From: Prorocentrum cordatum
Taxonomy: Eukaryota > Sar > Dinophyceae > Prorocentrales > Prorocentraceae
NCBI GenBank assembly: GCA_963575745.1
Contig: CAUYUJ010022503.1
Coordinates: 1,447,269 to 1,511,268 of the forward strand
DNA: 64,000 nt
Direction of reading: 5' to 3'
A model generated the notes under the pieces. The model saw nothing but the letters and a program-made list of their open reading frames with translations. It searched no databases and was not told the DNA's origin. Below are positions 19,893-31,489 of this stretch, in pieces (position 1 is the first letter of the stretch; each line of letters opens with the position of its first letter). The position numbers and the translations under genes were made by a program.

Positions 19893-22800
19893 ATGGAGCA
19901 CCGACCTCCGCGCTTCGGGGGCCCCTCCACATCTCCCCGCATGGATCGCGTGGAGGGCCCAACCACGCAGGTGCTGCAGTGCGGAGGTGTCCTGGTGTAC
20001 CAGCTCCTCTGTGGGCGGGAGCTCGCCGCTGACGACCCCATGGCGCGCCAGCTAGCCAACTACGTATACCTCGTCGTCAACACGCACGATCGCACTGCCA
20101 TCGCCGTCGACGCGGCGTGGGACGTGGAGGGGCTTTACGGGCTTGCCTCGGCGCTCGGGGTCACGATCCGCGGCGCCATCTACACCCACGGCCACTTCGA
20201 CCACTGCGGAGGCGAGCTGCCCCCCTTCATGACCCGTGGCCGCCGCGTCTCGAAGCCAGGCGCGAGGGACATTGAGGTCCGCGGGGGTCGAGTGTGGGCG
20301 GGCCCGGGCGACGGCTCCCAGATGACGGGGCAGTGCCAACTGAGCCGGCAGCCGCTAGAGGTGGGCGACGGGGACGTGCTCGACTGCGGCGACCTCGTGC
20401 TGCACGTCATTCACACGCCTGGCCACACCCCAGGCTCGATTTGCATCTTCGCTGCGCCGCAGTGCTTATCTGGTGAACGAACAACGCACGGCCGTACCCA
20501 AAGGGGGATCGGAAGGAGGATGACGGGGGGGGAGAGACAAGGCGGGGAAGCAAGAGAGAGAGGGGAACGGTGGGAGGACGTAGACGTAGTCGGGGACGCG
20601 AGGACGACGGCCAGAGGGGGCCAAGGCGACGGGGGAGAACCAGGGGAAGGGTGACGCGAGAGGAGGATGCCATGGGGGGCTGGCGGGCGGGCGTGGCGCG
20701 CAAGAGGAGACGGATGGGGGAATAACGAGAGGGGGAAGGGGAAGAACGGGGAGGGAGATGGGGCGGTGTACATGGGAGGGCGGGCCCCCCCTCTCTCCCC
20801 CCCCTCGTCGTCCCCTCGTGCCACGCCCGAGGCGACCGGGCGAGCCAGGGGGGGCGGTGCGGGGAAGCCGGGGGCGGCCTCGGAGTCTGCCGACCCGCGC
20901 CTCAAGATGTTTGGGGACGCGATGGGGGTATCCGCGCGGGTCGTCGGACCCCGAGGGTGGGCTCCCGTTCGGGCGGGGATCCCCGTCCGACAGCACGCAC
21001 CCATAGCCCCCCCCCCGGAGAGCGTCCTCGGAATCTGCTGACCCGCGCCTCCCGATTTTTGGGGACTCGCTGGGGGCATCTGTGCGGGTTGTCGGATCCC
21101 GAGTTGGGCTCCCGATCGAGCGAGGATCCCCGTCCGACAGCACGCACCCACAGCCCTCATCGAATTCCAACCCCGAGATTTGTAAGCGGGGGCGTTGCGA
21201 TTCGGTATCGAAGACGCCTACGGTGAATTACCGCCGTCACCTGCCTTTTAGGATACGCCCATGTGCCAAAACGTATGGGCAAAGTTCGGCCACGCGATTG
21301 GACCATGCTTTCCCCCAGCCGTTGTGGAAGCCCTTCGGGGAAAACGTGGGGGAGGACGAGGAGGACGAGGAGAGTGAGGAGAAAGGATGATGAGAAGAAG
21401 GATGAGGAGACCTCTTGTCAGCTTCTTGGGTCATTCTTGGGGCCACCTGGGAGCTTCCTGGGGGCCTCTTGGAGGCCTCTTGGGGGCCTCCTTGGGCCTC
21501 TTGGGAGCCCTGGGTGCTTCTTGGGGGCCTCTTTGGCCGTCTTACGGCGTTCCTGGCCCGTCTGACGCCGTCGGATGCTGTCTTGGGAGCCTCTCTGGGC
21601 CCTCTTGTGGCGCGTCAGGGCCGTCTTGCCGGCCATCTGGGGCGTCATGGAGGCCTCTTGAGCCGCCTTTGGGCCCTTTGTGGGCCGTCTTGGGAGCCTA
21701 TTGGGCCGTCATGGGGTCATCTTAGAGGCCTTTGGGGCAATCTTGGGGCGATCTTTCGGCCTCGTGGACCAGCTAAGGCCGTCGAAAAGCCGTTTCGAAG
21801 CAAATGCGGGAATCCTCCCAAACCTAAGGCAAACCCATGATTTGGGCTTCTTCTGGCCTTCCTGGGGGACCTCTTGGAGGCCTTTTGAGCCGTCTTGGAG
21901 GCCTCTTGGGGGCGTCTTGGGCCGTCTTAGGCCATCTTGTGCCGTCTTGGGCCGTCTTCCGGGCATCTCGGGGCCTTCTTGGGTTTTTGTAGGAGCCATC
22001 TTGGTTGTTTTGGAGGCATCTTGGAGGCATCTTGGCGGCCATCTTGTGCGTTCTTGTGCGAGAAAGGCATCGGCATGTACATTTTCCGCGTGGCCGGTGC
22101 AATGGACCAAAGCCCCAGGGGGAACGTACGCCGGGCACCCTTGTGGCAAGACCACGGGGCGGCGGATCGAAGATGCCTACAGTACGGCGAATCACCCCCG
22201 ATCCCTACCTTCTTGGAGGCGCCTGTGTGGCCGAAAGTTGAGCTGGAGCTATCGGACCATGTGTTCCCCCCAGCTGTCGTTGAAACCTTTCTCGAGGAAA
22301 ACAGGAGGAAGAGGAGAATGAGGATAATGAGAAGTGAGTAGGAGGAGGAGGAGGTGGAGGAGGAGGAGGACGACGAGGAGGAGGAGGAGGAAGAGGAGGA
22401 GGAGGAGGAGGACGACGACGACGAGGACTTTTCTTGGAAACCTCACGGGGCACTCTTGGAGCCTCCTGGAAGCATCCTGGGGGCTTCTTGGAGGCCTCTT
22501 GGGAGCCTCCTTGGGCCTCTTTGTAGCCTTTTGGGGCTTGTTCGAGGCCGCTTTGGCTTCCTTAGGGCGTTCCTGGCTCGTCTGACGCCGTCGGAAGCCG
22601 TCTTTGATGCCTCTCTGAAGCGACTTGGGGCCTTGGGGCGCTTCAGGGCCGTCTTGGAGGCCACTTGGGCGTCTTGGAGTCCTCTTCGGCCGGCTTGAGC
22701 TCTCGTGTGGCCGTCTTGGAGGTTTATTGGGCCGTCATGGGGTCATCTTGGAGGCCTTTGGGGCCATCTTGGGGCGATCTTGGGGGCCTCTTGGGCCGTC

Positions 22801-24308
22801 TTGGGCCGTCGGAAGGCCGAAAATAACCAAGGGGCAGCATCCTTCGAAAATCCAAGGGAATCAACAATTTTGGCCTCTTCGGGCCCACCTGGAGGATCTC
22901 TTGGAGGCCTTTTGAGCCGTCTTGGGCCGTCTTGAAGGCTTCTTGGGCGGACTTGGAGGTATCTTGGACCCTCTTGGGTCGTCTAGGAAGCTATTTTGGA
23001 TCATCCTGGGCGAACTTAAAGGTGCCCGCCTTAAAGGCTACCTGGGGCCCACCTGGAGCAGAAAAATCCTTGTCAACCGGCTCCAGGCAAGCGTCCCGGA
23101 TGGCCAGCGCAATGGACCGAAACCTCAGGGGGAGATTCAGAAAGAACCAACAACCACCAGACATTTAGCACGCTGGGCACTTCTGTGGCGAGACCACGGC
23201 CCCCAGCTCGCCTGGTCGCCGCGGGCGTGGCACGAGGGGAAGGGAGGGGGTGAAGAGAGGGGGGCGGCCGGTCCTCCTACCCCACCCCCAGTCTCCCTTC
23301 CTGTCCCTCCCCTCCCCTCTCTTGGCATTCTGCTATCCGTCTCCTCTCGCTCGTTTGCCCCTCCCGCCCGCCCCCCAGTGCCCTCTCTCTTTCTTCCCTC
23401 ACCGCCTCGCCCCTCCGACCCCCCTGTGCGCATGGGCGTGCGTTCTTCTTTCACCATTCTCGCCCCGCGGCCCGATCGGCGCCTCACCGTTCAAGGAGAC
23501 CCTCACCAGGTGCGAGGCTGGGCTGCTGATCACGGGAGACACCGTGTTCGTCGGCAGCTGCGGGCGCACCGACCTCCCCGGGTCGGACCAGGAGCAGATG
23601 TTCGCGTCCCTCTCGCGCCTCAGCAAGCTCGACCCGTCCGTGTTGGTCTTGCCGGGGCACAACTATTCCGAGCTGCCGTTCAACTCCGTGGGGGCGGAGC
23701 GGGCGCAGAACCAGATGATGAGGATGGGCATGTCGCAGAAGCCTTCCCCGCCCAGGCTGCCTCCCTGTGTGCTGTGTGACAACCGGGGAGCGTGTGGACC
23801 CAAGGGCCTCAAGATCGGGCGCAAGGTGCGGATCAAGGGCCTCACCTCCGACGCAGGGAGGAAGTTGAACGGGCAGCCCGGCGTCGTGACTGGCTTTGCC
23901 AGCGACAAGGGTCGCTACGCAGTGAGGCTCATCTCGCGGCCCGAGGTGAAGTGCCTTCAGCCAGACAACGTGGAGTCGGTCCCGAGCGGCGAAACCTGTG
24001 ATGCCCCCGAGCCCGAGCAGAAGGAGGCTCAGGCCCCGCCAACGCCGCGCGAGTTTGTGGATGCGGCGATAGCCCTCATCGACAATGCCACGTCGGATGA
24101 GAAGGTTCGAATGAGCCGCCTCGAGGGACCGCTCGATTGGGGCAGCAGGGACCCCCGCTGGATTCTGCTGACCACGCGGCTCCTGAACGGGGGCAATGCA
24201 CGAGCTGCGTTCGGCGTCGCGCTGCCAGAAGTCATATCACTTCTTACTCAAGAGTTCGATCCGAAGTGGAGGACAATGGTGTCAGAGTTTCTCGTAAGTG
24301 AGCTGTGA
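19893..24308 (+). CDS. Metallo-beta-lactamase-fold hydrolase, glyoxalase II/ETHE1-like, two exons
   Basis: Exon 1 (19893-20474) and exon 2 (23496-24308) join in phase 0 to about 464 residues. The metal site of the hydroxyacylglutathione-hydrolase type of the fold is complete: THGHFDH at residues 98-104, HTPGH at 174-178, the bridging Asp in LLITGDTVF at about 209, and the last His in VLPGHN at about 249. The stretch SCGRTDLPGSD is typical of glyoxalase II and ETHE1 relatives. Residues about 300-353 (GRKVRIKGL, LNGQPGVVTGF, GRYAVRL) resemble a small beta-barrel; the last 95 residues are unrecognised and probably helical. The likely role is thioester hydrolysis or a related sulfur reaction; the substrate is not decidable here. 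The start could be ATG 19893 or 19941. GTAAGT at 24294, just before the stop, could be a donor, in which case a further exon would follow. Confidence 0.8.
20472..20860. repeat. Left arm of intron-bounding inverted repeat
   Basis: It begins exactly at the exon 1 junction (GGTGAACGAACAACGCACG) and is mirrored by 23200-23455. Further matching blocks include AGAGGAGACGGAT and CCTCGTGCCACGCCCG. The left arm is longer because of insertions near 20570-20690. Confidence 0.75.
20879..21165 (+). repeat. Tandem duplication of about 150 bp inside the intron
   Basis: Both units contain CTGACCCGCGCCTC or a near form, then GGATCCCCGTCCGACAGCAC and GCACCCA. Unit starts are at about 20879 and 21029. Confidence 0.8.
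21208..23190 (+). repeat. Dispersed TTGGGGCC repeat family, two units in the intron
   Basis: Each unit has a head of about 140 bp (21208-21350 and 22167-22301: TCGAAGAYGCCTAC, ATCGGACCATG-like, CAGCYGT-GTTG), a GGA-rich run, then several hundred bp of imperfect TTGGGGGCCTC and TTGGGCCGTC units ending near CCGTCGGAAGGCCGAA (22808). A further shared block around CAATGGACC-AAGCCCCAGGGGG lies at 22098 and 23110. A third head is at 46689-46830. Leu/Gly-rich open frames in these regions are repeat translations. Confidence 0.75.
23200..23455. repeat. Right arm of intron-bounding inverted repeat
   Basis: The reverse complement of this arm begins GGTGAAAGAAGAACGCACG, two mismatches from the first 19 bases of the left arm. 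It continues with matching blocks through CCTCGTGCCACGCCCG. It ends 40 bp before the acceptor AG at 23494-23495. Confidence 0.75.
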
Positions 24309-24899
24309 CAGGGGCGCTGTTGATATAAAAGTGGCAAGCTGCAACTCCCGCTAGTAAGTGTCTAGCTATTGCGGGAACTCGAGCACGCTGGCATCCATCA
24401 TCTTGCTCCGTGGTCCCACCGCCCCGACCCTCTCCCGATCCTCTCCCTCGCTGTTGTCGTCGTCTTGCTCGTCGTCGTCGTCGTCGTCGTCGTCGTCTCT
24501 ATCTTTTTCTGTTTCTCTCTCTCTCTATTGTGCTGGTGCCAGCCTTCGCAAAGGGGCGGGTGGTACTTGCCCCCCAAAGAATTGTAAGGATTCTTTTCTT
24601 CGGGTTCAGAGGGTGAGAAGTAGCGTCGGCAGCAAACATACATCGAGTGGCCTCCGGCCCATCCTGTCGCCGTGCCTGGGTTGTGGAGGCGGTGCGCAGT
24701 GGGAGTCTGGTCGGGGGCACCTCGCGATCTTGGAAAGAGCGTCTTCTTAGCCCGCTGGGAGGAAGTCGGGGTGGTGGGGGGAGGGGGGCGGTCCCCTCCA
24801 AAGTCCTGGGGGGAAGTTCGAACGTTCCCCCCCTCTCTACCCCTCCCCACGCCTCCAATTGAGGACGTGTCCCACCCGCCGCCCGACAGACTCGTCCAC
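24309..24899. other. Downstream of the hydrolase; short GTC run
   Basis: Unique sequence with a GTC run at 24450-24497. No polyadenylation signal can be assigned and no gene is seen. Confidence 0.4.
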
Positions 24900-25386
24900 G
24901 ACGACGTGTCCCCCGCACGCCCGACACGCCCGCGACGACGACGGCAGCGACGACGGCGACGGCGACGACGACTAAGCCGACGCCTACTACGCCGACGACG
25001 ACGACGACGAGCGACGACGACGACGACGAGCGACGAGCGACGAGCGATGATAACGAGCGACGACAGCGACGAGGACCAGCGACGACGACGATGAGCGATG
25101 ATGACGACGACTACGACTACGACGACGATGAGCGACGACGACGGCGAGCGACGAGTGACGACGAGCGACGACGAGGAAGAAGGCGAGCGACGACAACGAT
25201 GACGACGACGACCACGATGATGACGGCAACGACGACGAGCGATACCGACGCCGACTACGCCGGCGACGACGACGTAGACGAGCGACGACGAGCGACGAGC
25301 GACGACGACGTCGATTTGCGACGACGACGACGTCGATCAGCGACGACGACAACGAGCGACGACAGCGACGTCGATGACGTCGATCA

Positions 25387-25433
<47 letters not shown>

Positions 25434-26044
25434 TACGGCGAGCAACGATGACGACGACGACGATGAGCGATACCGACGACGACCAGCGACGATGACGACG
25501 ACGAACGACGACGATAACGAGCGACGACGACGAAGATCAACGACGACGACGACGAGCGACGAGTGACGACGTCGACGGGCGAAGACGATAGCGACGAGCG
25601 ACGACGATGACCACGACGATGACGACGACGACCACGATTATGACAACGACGACGAGCGATACCGACGCCGACTACGCCGGCGACGAAGACGTAGACGAGC
25701 GACGACGAGGGACGAGCGACGACGACGTCGATCTGCGACGACGACGACGACGTCGATCAGCGACGACGACGACGAGCGACGTCAGTGACGACGACGTCAA
25801 TCAGCGACGACGGCGACGAGCGACGAAAGCAACGACGACGACGACGACGAGCGACGATAACGACGAAGACGACAAGCGATACCGACGCCTATAACGCCGA
25901 TGACGACGACGAGCGACGATGTCGATGACGACGACGACGAGCGCTGACGACGAAGGCGACGAGTCATACCGTCGACGACGACGACGAGCGACAAACGATG
26001 ACGACGACGAAAATGACGGCGACGACAATGACGACGAGCGATGC

Positions 26045-26076
<32 letters not shown>

Positions 26077-26101
26077 TGTGCCGACGACGACGACGAAGAC
26101 A

Positions 26102-26132
<31 letters not shown>

Positions 26133-26160
26133 GGAGGAGGACGATGACGACGATGTGTGC
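24900..26160 (+). repeat. GAC/CGACGA microsatellite
   Basis: About 1.26 kb of GACGACGAGC-type repeat with longer-range repetition: GAGCGATACCGACGCCGACTACGCC occurs in near-identical form at about 25235 and 25650. Arg/Asp/Val-rich open frames on both strands are products of the repeat. Confidence 0.95.
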
Positions 26161-26279
26161 CGGCGGCGAGGGGGGACAGGTAAAGGGGGATTCCTCGCCG
26201 TGGAGGAGGGGGTCTTTCATACAGGGGGGGTGCGATGAGAATCCACGCGACTAAAGCGAAGGCTCTTTCTCATTTTGGG

Positions 26280-26545
26280 ATTTGGCCCTCGTGTGGGTTT
26301 ATTGGGGGCTTGATTGGGGCGTCTTGAGGGCCTCCCAGGAGGCTATCGGAAGGCTCGTGGGTGTATCTTGAGGGCCTCTGGGGAGTCTCTGGGGTCTTAG
26401 GTCCATCTTTGCGAGGAGGCTTACGGCGGTCTGGAGGTAATGCACTTTTAGCGCCACTCTTCAGCCGTCTTGGGGGCCTCTAAGACCACTTTCGGCTGCC
26501 TCCTGGCCATCCTGGGGCAGTCTTTGGAGCCTCTTGGACCGTCAC
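26280..26545 (+). repeat. TTGGGGCC family fragment
   Basis: Imperfect units such as TTGAGGGCCTC and CTTGGGGGCCTCT, without the head segment. Related to the family in the hydrolase intron. Confidence 0.6.
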
Positions 26546-27468
26546 CGAGAAGGCCAGAATCTGGAAATGGTGCCAGACCATGCGTGTGTCGGAGCTGATG
26601 CTGGGTTGTGAGGTCAATCCCGACATTGTGACGAACGTTTCTTTCAATCTGGCTTCGCCAATGACGCAGCAGGGCGGGGTAGTTCGGAGCAGCAGTACTC
26701 CAACTACTCCGCGCACGGAGTAAATGTACTCCGGGAACTATTCCGCGCACTTTTTATGGTGTGGCGCGGCGTAGCTCCCGATTCAGCTTTGGTTGACAGA
26801 ATTAGAAATATCAGGCAGATCGGAAACCTTTCCGCCGAATGACGCCATGATCACAATGCTCGGAATGTTAAGAGGGACGGGAGATATCTTCGCCATAGCA
26901 AGTTGAAGAAACTTCTGTCACGGCTGTGGAGAGCCTCCATGACGGTCCGCGATGTTCCAAAGATGACCCCCCCGCTGCGACCTTAGAACAAGTTTGATGA
27001 TATGATTAGCCAGTCTGCAAAGGCCTCTGACTGGGTCAAGCGACGTGCCCCCAAAGTGCCCCGACGCGCCCAGAAGCACCAGACAGACTTGTGAGTTGAG
27101 GGTCGGGGCCTTGGATGAGCAGTTTCACAGCTAACGTTGGAGGCTCAATTGGGCCTGACGACACTCCACTTAGCGCCTACGGCACGGTGGTGGATGAATC
27201 ATGACTGGTGATCCTGGTTTGGGTGCCGCTCCCAGCCAAACCGCGCAGCCCCATAGCGAAAGACCTCGGTTCAGATGGGCGCTGGCCGAATCATCGGTCG
27301 ATTTCGCGACACTTGGGATGCAGTGGTCAGCGTTTCGGGAAAACGCGCGGGTTCCAGCCAGATCTTGGGCCCAGGAGGGGCCATCACCCCCGCGTTCCCC
27401 GCTCTTGCTCCTTCCAGTGACGCCAGCATCGAGCATGTACTCCCTCGCGCAGATGCATCATGAGCCTG
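26546..27468. other. Unique sequence, no recognised gene
   Basis: I see no domain, RNA gene or clear repeat here. Confidence 0.4.
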
Positions 27469-27950
27469 TTTCTCTATTGCTTGGGCCATAACGCGCATTG
27501 TGGCCCCCCCCCGCCCTCCCTCCCCTCCCATAACATAACGCTCCGGCCCCCAGTGCGCATCCGGCACTGCCGCCGTGCGCATAGGCATCCCCATAGGCAT
27601 CCACACAGAAATCCGCGTAGGGATCCGCATGAGGATCGCATAGAGAAATCCATGGGGATCCGCATAGGGTTCCGCATTGGGATTCCCAGGGATCCTATAG
27701 AGATCCGCATAGGGATCTGCATAGGGATCCGCACAGGGATCCGCGTGGGGATCTGCATAGGGATCCCCAGAGGCAATCGCACAGGGTTCCGCATAGGGAT
27801 CCGCATGGCAATTCGCATAGGCATCCGCATAGGGATCCGCATAGGGATCCGTGTAAGCATCAGCATGGGGATCCGCATAGGGATGAGCATAGGGATCGCC
27901 AGAGGGGTCCTCATACGGATCTGCACAGAGATCTGCATAGGGCCGGTGGT
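27469..27950 (+). repeat. Dispersed repeat copy 2 plus 12-bp GCATAGGGATCC minisatellite
   Basis: The first 120 bp match 5066-5200. From about 27585 the sequence is an imperfect 12-bp repeat of GCATAGGGATCC, about 30 units. The Arg/Ile/Gly-rich open frame comes from the repeat. Confidence 0.9.
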
Positions 27951-28668
27951 CGCGGGCAAGTTGCGATGATCTCAGGCACTTGTGGTGTTCGTAGGAGAGA
28001 GAGCAATCGGAGAAGAAGGACGATGAGGAGGAGGATGGAGGAGAGAGTTAAGGATCATACCTCTTATACGCCACGTGGAGGCAGCGACGCCTTCGCAGGT
28101 ATGTACTCGCCACAACTCCTCGTTGTCGTCGTCGTCGTCGTCGTCGTTGTCGTAGTCGTCGTCCCCATAACGCCCGTGATCGCCGCGAATAAACAAATGC
28201 TCTCCACCTACGCTGAGAAATCAGGTGACCGATCCCACTAGAGCGATGACCTTATTTTGTTCTTACAGGCCGTGCGCTCGGCCATCTTTGGGTGCCACAT
28301 GTGATTCTCGACCTGGAGCCTCGCCGCGCAAGATCAACGTGCCTGGCAATTGATCCCTCGCTCCCCCATCCCTCCCCTTCTCGCTCTCCCCGCTTCACCT
28401 CCCCTCTCGGCCCGCAGCGAGTTACAGCAGCAGGATGAGAAGGAGGAGGAGGAGGAGGAGGAGGAGGAGGAGGAGGAGTAGGAAGTGAACCCTAACATCC
28501 GCTGTCGCGGCACAACACGAGGCAGCATGCCGTTCGAGCCTCGCCTCTCTCCGGCGATCGGGCGTACCACCGCAGAGGCTGTCAGGGAGGACTACTCCGA
28601 GTCCCGCCCGCCTGCTTGTCCTCATCTTCTGCCTCGCCTCCGTTGCCGTCGTCGTCGTCGTCGACGTC

Positions 28669-28700
<32 letters not shown>

Positions 28701-28970
28701 CGTCGTCGTCTCCGACGTCGTCGTTCCGCCATCGTGACAGCGCTGCAGCGCGGCAGGGATGCGGCTGACGTTAAATCCTTGTCCAGTCCGGTGCTCCCTC
28801 TGAACTGGCGCGGGTCTTAAGTGCCCCTCCTCGTCCTCAGCCTCGTCCTCAGCCTCGTCCTCCTCCTTCTCTTCCTCCTTCTCTTCCTCCTCTTCCTCCT
28901 TCCTCATTTGTCCTTCTTCTCATCCTTGTCCTCCCCCCTCCCGTCCTCCTTTTCTTTGAAGGTAGCTCGG
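27951..28970. other. Short microsatellites in unique DNA
   Basis: GTC runs at 28124-28160 and 28645-28715, a GGA run at 28436-28478 and a CTCCTT tract at 28825-28925. The segment CCCATAACGCCCGTGATCGCCG near 28164 is related to 6761. No gene is supported. Confidence 0.5.
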
Positions 28971-29400
28971 AGGCTTCTCTGCGGCTTCAGTGCGGCCTCT
29001 TGGAGGCCCCAGTTGCTTTTGTTGGAGCCTCCTGGGGGCCTGTTGGGGGCCCGTCGGTGGTCTCTAGGCCGTCGTGGGTGTAATGTTTCTATCGAGCTCT
29101 CCCGGAGAGGCTCGGTTGAACCAGCTTGGGGACGTCTGGGCGTGTCTTGGGCCGTCTTGGGAAGATCTTGGAGTGTCGGGCCGTCTTGGGGCCGCCTCGG
29201 GCTGTCTTGAAGTATTCTAGGGGCCAGCATCTTCGGAAGCAAGACGCATTGACATCCCATTGTTTTTCCCGATGTTTTAAGCATCTCCAGGCCATGCCGG
29301 GGACGTCTCTTCGGGTCTTCTTGGGCCATCTTGGAGCCTCCAGGGGGCATCTTGGAGACTCTGGGAGGCCGCTGGGCCGTCTCGAGCCGAAGACCAGAAC
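28971..29400 (+). repeat. TTGGGGCC family fragment
   Basis: Imperfect units such as CTCTTGGAGGCC and CTTGGGCCGTCTTGG, including GGGGCCAGCATCTTCGGAAG, which parallels the end module near 22845. The head segment is absent. Confidence 0.65.
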
Positions 29401-29823
29401 GGGGGGGTGGTCGGGGGGGCGAATTTCTAGCGGGGCGTGCGCCAGAAGGGAGGGGGGGCACTCCCTGAAACCAAAGAAGCCACACGTACCAGACAACTAG
29501 CACCTGACAGTCATGTCAACATGCCCCAACATGCCGAGGGCTCGGTGGCGGACGGGTTGCGCCCTCGGCCGCCGAAGCTCAAAGCGTCCTGCTCTGAGAG
29601 GTTTCTCCGTCTGCGTCCTCCTCCTCCTCCTCATCCACATCCTGATCATCCCCCCCCTGTCCGCCGCCTGTATTCAATGACCGCCACGGCCAGGACTGTC
29701 GTGGCCAATGCTTTAAGGACATACACATGCCGACACCTACACTAATACGTTGCGAGCGCGCGGGCGCCTATGCCAATCTGCTGCTATGCCCCAGCGGCTT
29801 ACCATGCTCTGGTGCACAAGAAT

Positions 29824-29995
29824 CAAGGGCTCCCCCGAGGGCGCGAAGTTATTCGCGCTTCGCGCTTCGCGGTCCTCGATCCTTCTCCCCCTCCTCCTCG
29901 TCCTCCTATTCTCCCTTTGGGGGGCGGCGCGAGAGCGCGAAGTTATTCGCGCTTCGCGCTTCGCGGAGCGCGAAGCGCGAAGTTGGGAGCCCTTG
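29824..29995. mobile_element. 172-bp TIR/foldback element, copy A, with 18-bp direct repeats
   Basis: Ends are CAAGGGCTCCC and GGGAGCCCTTG, perfect 11-bp inverted repeats. Inside, GCGCGAAGTTATTCGCGCTT occurs near each end and its inverted form follows near the right end, so most of the element can fold back. It is flanked by GCTCTGGTGCACAAGAAT at 29806-29823 and again at 29996-30013, an exact 18-bp target-site-like duplication. It has no coding capacity. Confidence 0.85.
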
Positions 29996-30224
29996 GCTCT
30001 GGTGCACAAGAATTGATATGGCTGCTGATATTCCCTCCCCCCGTCACCTCTATTTTCGCCGCAGCCGGACTTGATGCAGCAGTGCTTTCGGCCCCAGCCC
30101 CGGCTGCGGCGACGCCACGGGTTGGACGATGACGACGACGACGACGACGAGGAAGTCGAGGACGAGGACAAGGCGGCTTTTCTTACTGGCTCGTGGGATG
30201 TTGTTCTCTGGATGGACCGCAAGT

Positions 30225-30550
30225 AAACAGACTATAGACGAAACTAGACCTGCCACCCAGACTACCTGGATCAAGTAGACTAGCCAGACCGGCCAGTCAG
30301 ACCAGCCAGGTAGACCAACCAGATCAGCCAAGTAGACCAACCAGACCAACCAGACCAGCTAGCCGTTCAGACCAGCGAAGCCCGGACCAGACTAAGCAGG
30401 TCAACCTGCCCAGACCCAGCAGATAAGCTCAGACTGGACCAAGCAGATCAACTTGACCAGACCAAGTAGAGGAGCCAGACCAGCCAGTCAGACCAGTCGG
30501 ACCAGCCAGCCAGACCAGTCAGACCAGCCAGGAAGACCAGCCAGCCAGCT
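30225..30550 (+). repeat. AGACCAGCCAG minisatellite
   Basis: Imperfect units of about 10-11 bp (AGACCAGCCAG, AGACCAACC, AAGTAGACC). No gene is present. Confidence 0.9.
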
Positions 30551-30554
30551 GTAG

Positions 30555-31440
30555 CAGCGCCACTACAGCGCAACAGAACTAAGCAATTCAGAAAAAACTG
30601 CAATGCAAAAGAAACTGCAATGCAACAAAATATGTTTTCGTGCCGTCGTCGTCATCATATGCGCTTCAACCCTTCCTGAACCTCCGCAGACCACGCTTGG
30701 CTCGCACGCGGAATCCTAAGCTTAAGCTCGAGCAGCGCGACTACAGCGCAAGCAAACATTGCAATGCGGAAACAACTGTTTCGTGTCGTCGCCGACATGT
30801 GCGCTTCAACCCTACCTGGAGCTCCCCATACAACGCTTCGTTCGCACGTGGAAGCCTAAGCTCTCTAGCAGCGCCACTACAGCGCAAAAAACAGGCAATG
30901 CAGTTAAAGACTGCAGCGCAACAAAACTGCAATGCAACAACACATGTGTTTGTGTTGTCGTCGCGGACATGTGCGCTTCAACCCTCCCTGAACCTCTGCA
31001 AACCATGCTTGGTTCTCACGCGGAAGCCTAGGTTTAAGCTCAGGCAGTGCCTCTGCGGCGCAAGAAAAGCTGCAATGGAAGAACAGTTTCAATGCAAACC
31101 AAACAAACTGCAATGCAACACAAGCACATCGTGTTGTCGCCAGCATATGCGCTTCAACTCTCCCTGAACCTCTCCAAACCGCGCTTGGCTCCCGGGCGGA
31201 ATCCTAGCTCAAGCTCGAGCAGCGCCACTGCAGCGCCAAGCAACTGCAACGCAACAACAACTGCAATGCAACACAAACTGCAATGCAACACATCATGTCT
31301 CCGTGTGGTCGTCGCCGGCATCCCTGAACCTCCCCAAACCACGCTTGGCTCTCACGCGGAAGCTTAAGCTTAAGCTCGAGCAGCGCCACTACAGCGCAGC
31401 AGGGACTGCAATGCAACATTATCCTGGCGAGGAGCCCAAC
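30555..31440 (+). repeat. Tandem satellite with a period near 175 bp, five units and a partial sixth
   Basis: Units begin CAGCGCCACTACAGCGCA or a variant at 30555, 30733, 30869, 31045, 31220 and 31381. Each has GCAATGCAACA, TGCGCTTCAACCCTCCCTGA and CGCTTGGCT-CACGCGGAA. The 136-bp interval marks a deletion in unit 2. Cys/Ser/Asn-rich frames are not considered genes. Confidence 0.9.
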
Positions 31441-31489
31441 CAGATGCAGCTGTGAGTACCGTCGTTGTGCATATCGCCTTCAGTGGATC

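Larger units (their letters stand above)
20475..23495 (+). other. 3-kb intron of the hydrolase gene (GA-AG by frame)
   Basis: Exon 1 coding character ends at about CLSG and resumes at about ETLTRCEAG. Joining after GGT at 20474 to GAG at 23496 keeps frame and gives a GA donor with an AG acceptor. The nearby GT at 20473 leaves phase 1 and no AG close to exon 2 restores the frame. GC-AG and GA-AG introns are known in dinoflagellates. The intron is filled with inverted arms, a tandem duplication and the dispersed TTGGGCC family. Confidence 0.6.

Noticed and set aside
16886-31440. Tandem repeats as possible CRISPR arrays
   Set aside because: Units are contiguous or diverge along their length; there are no constant repeats separated by unique spacers of equal size, and no cas genes.
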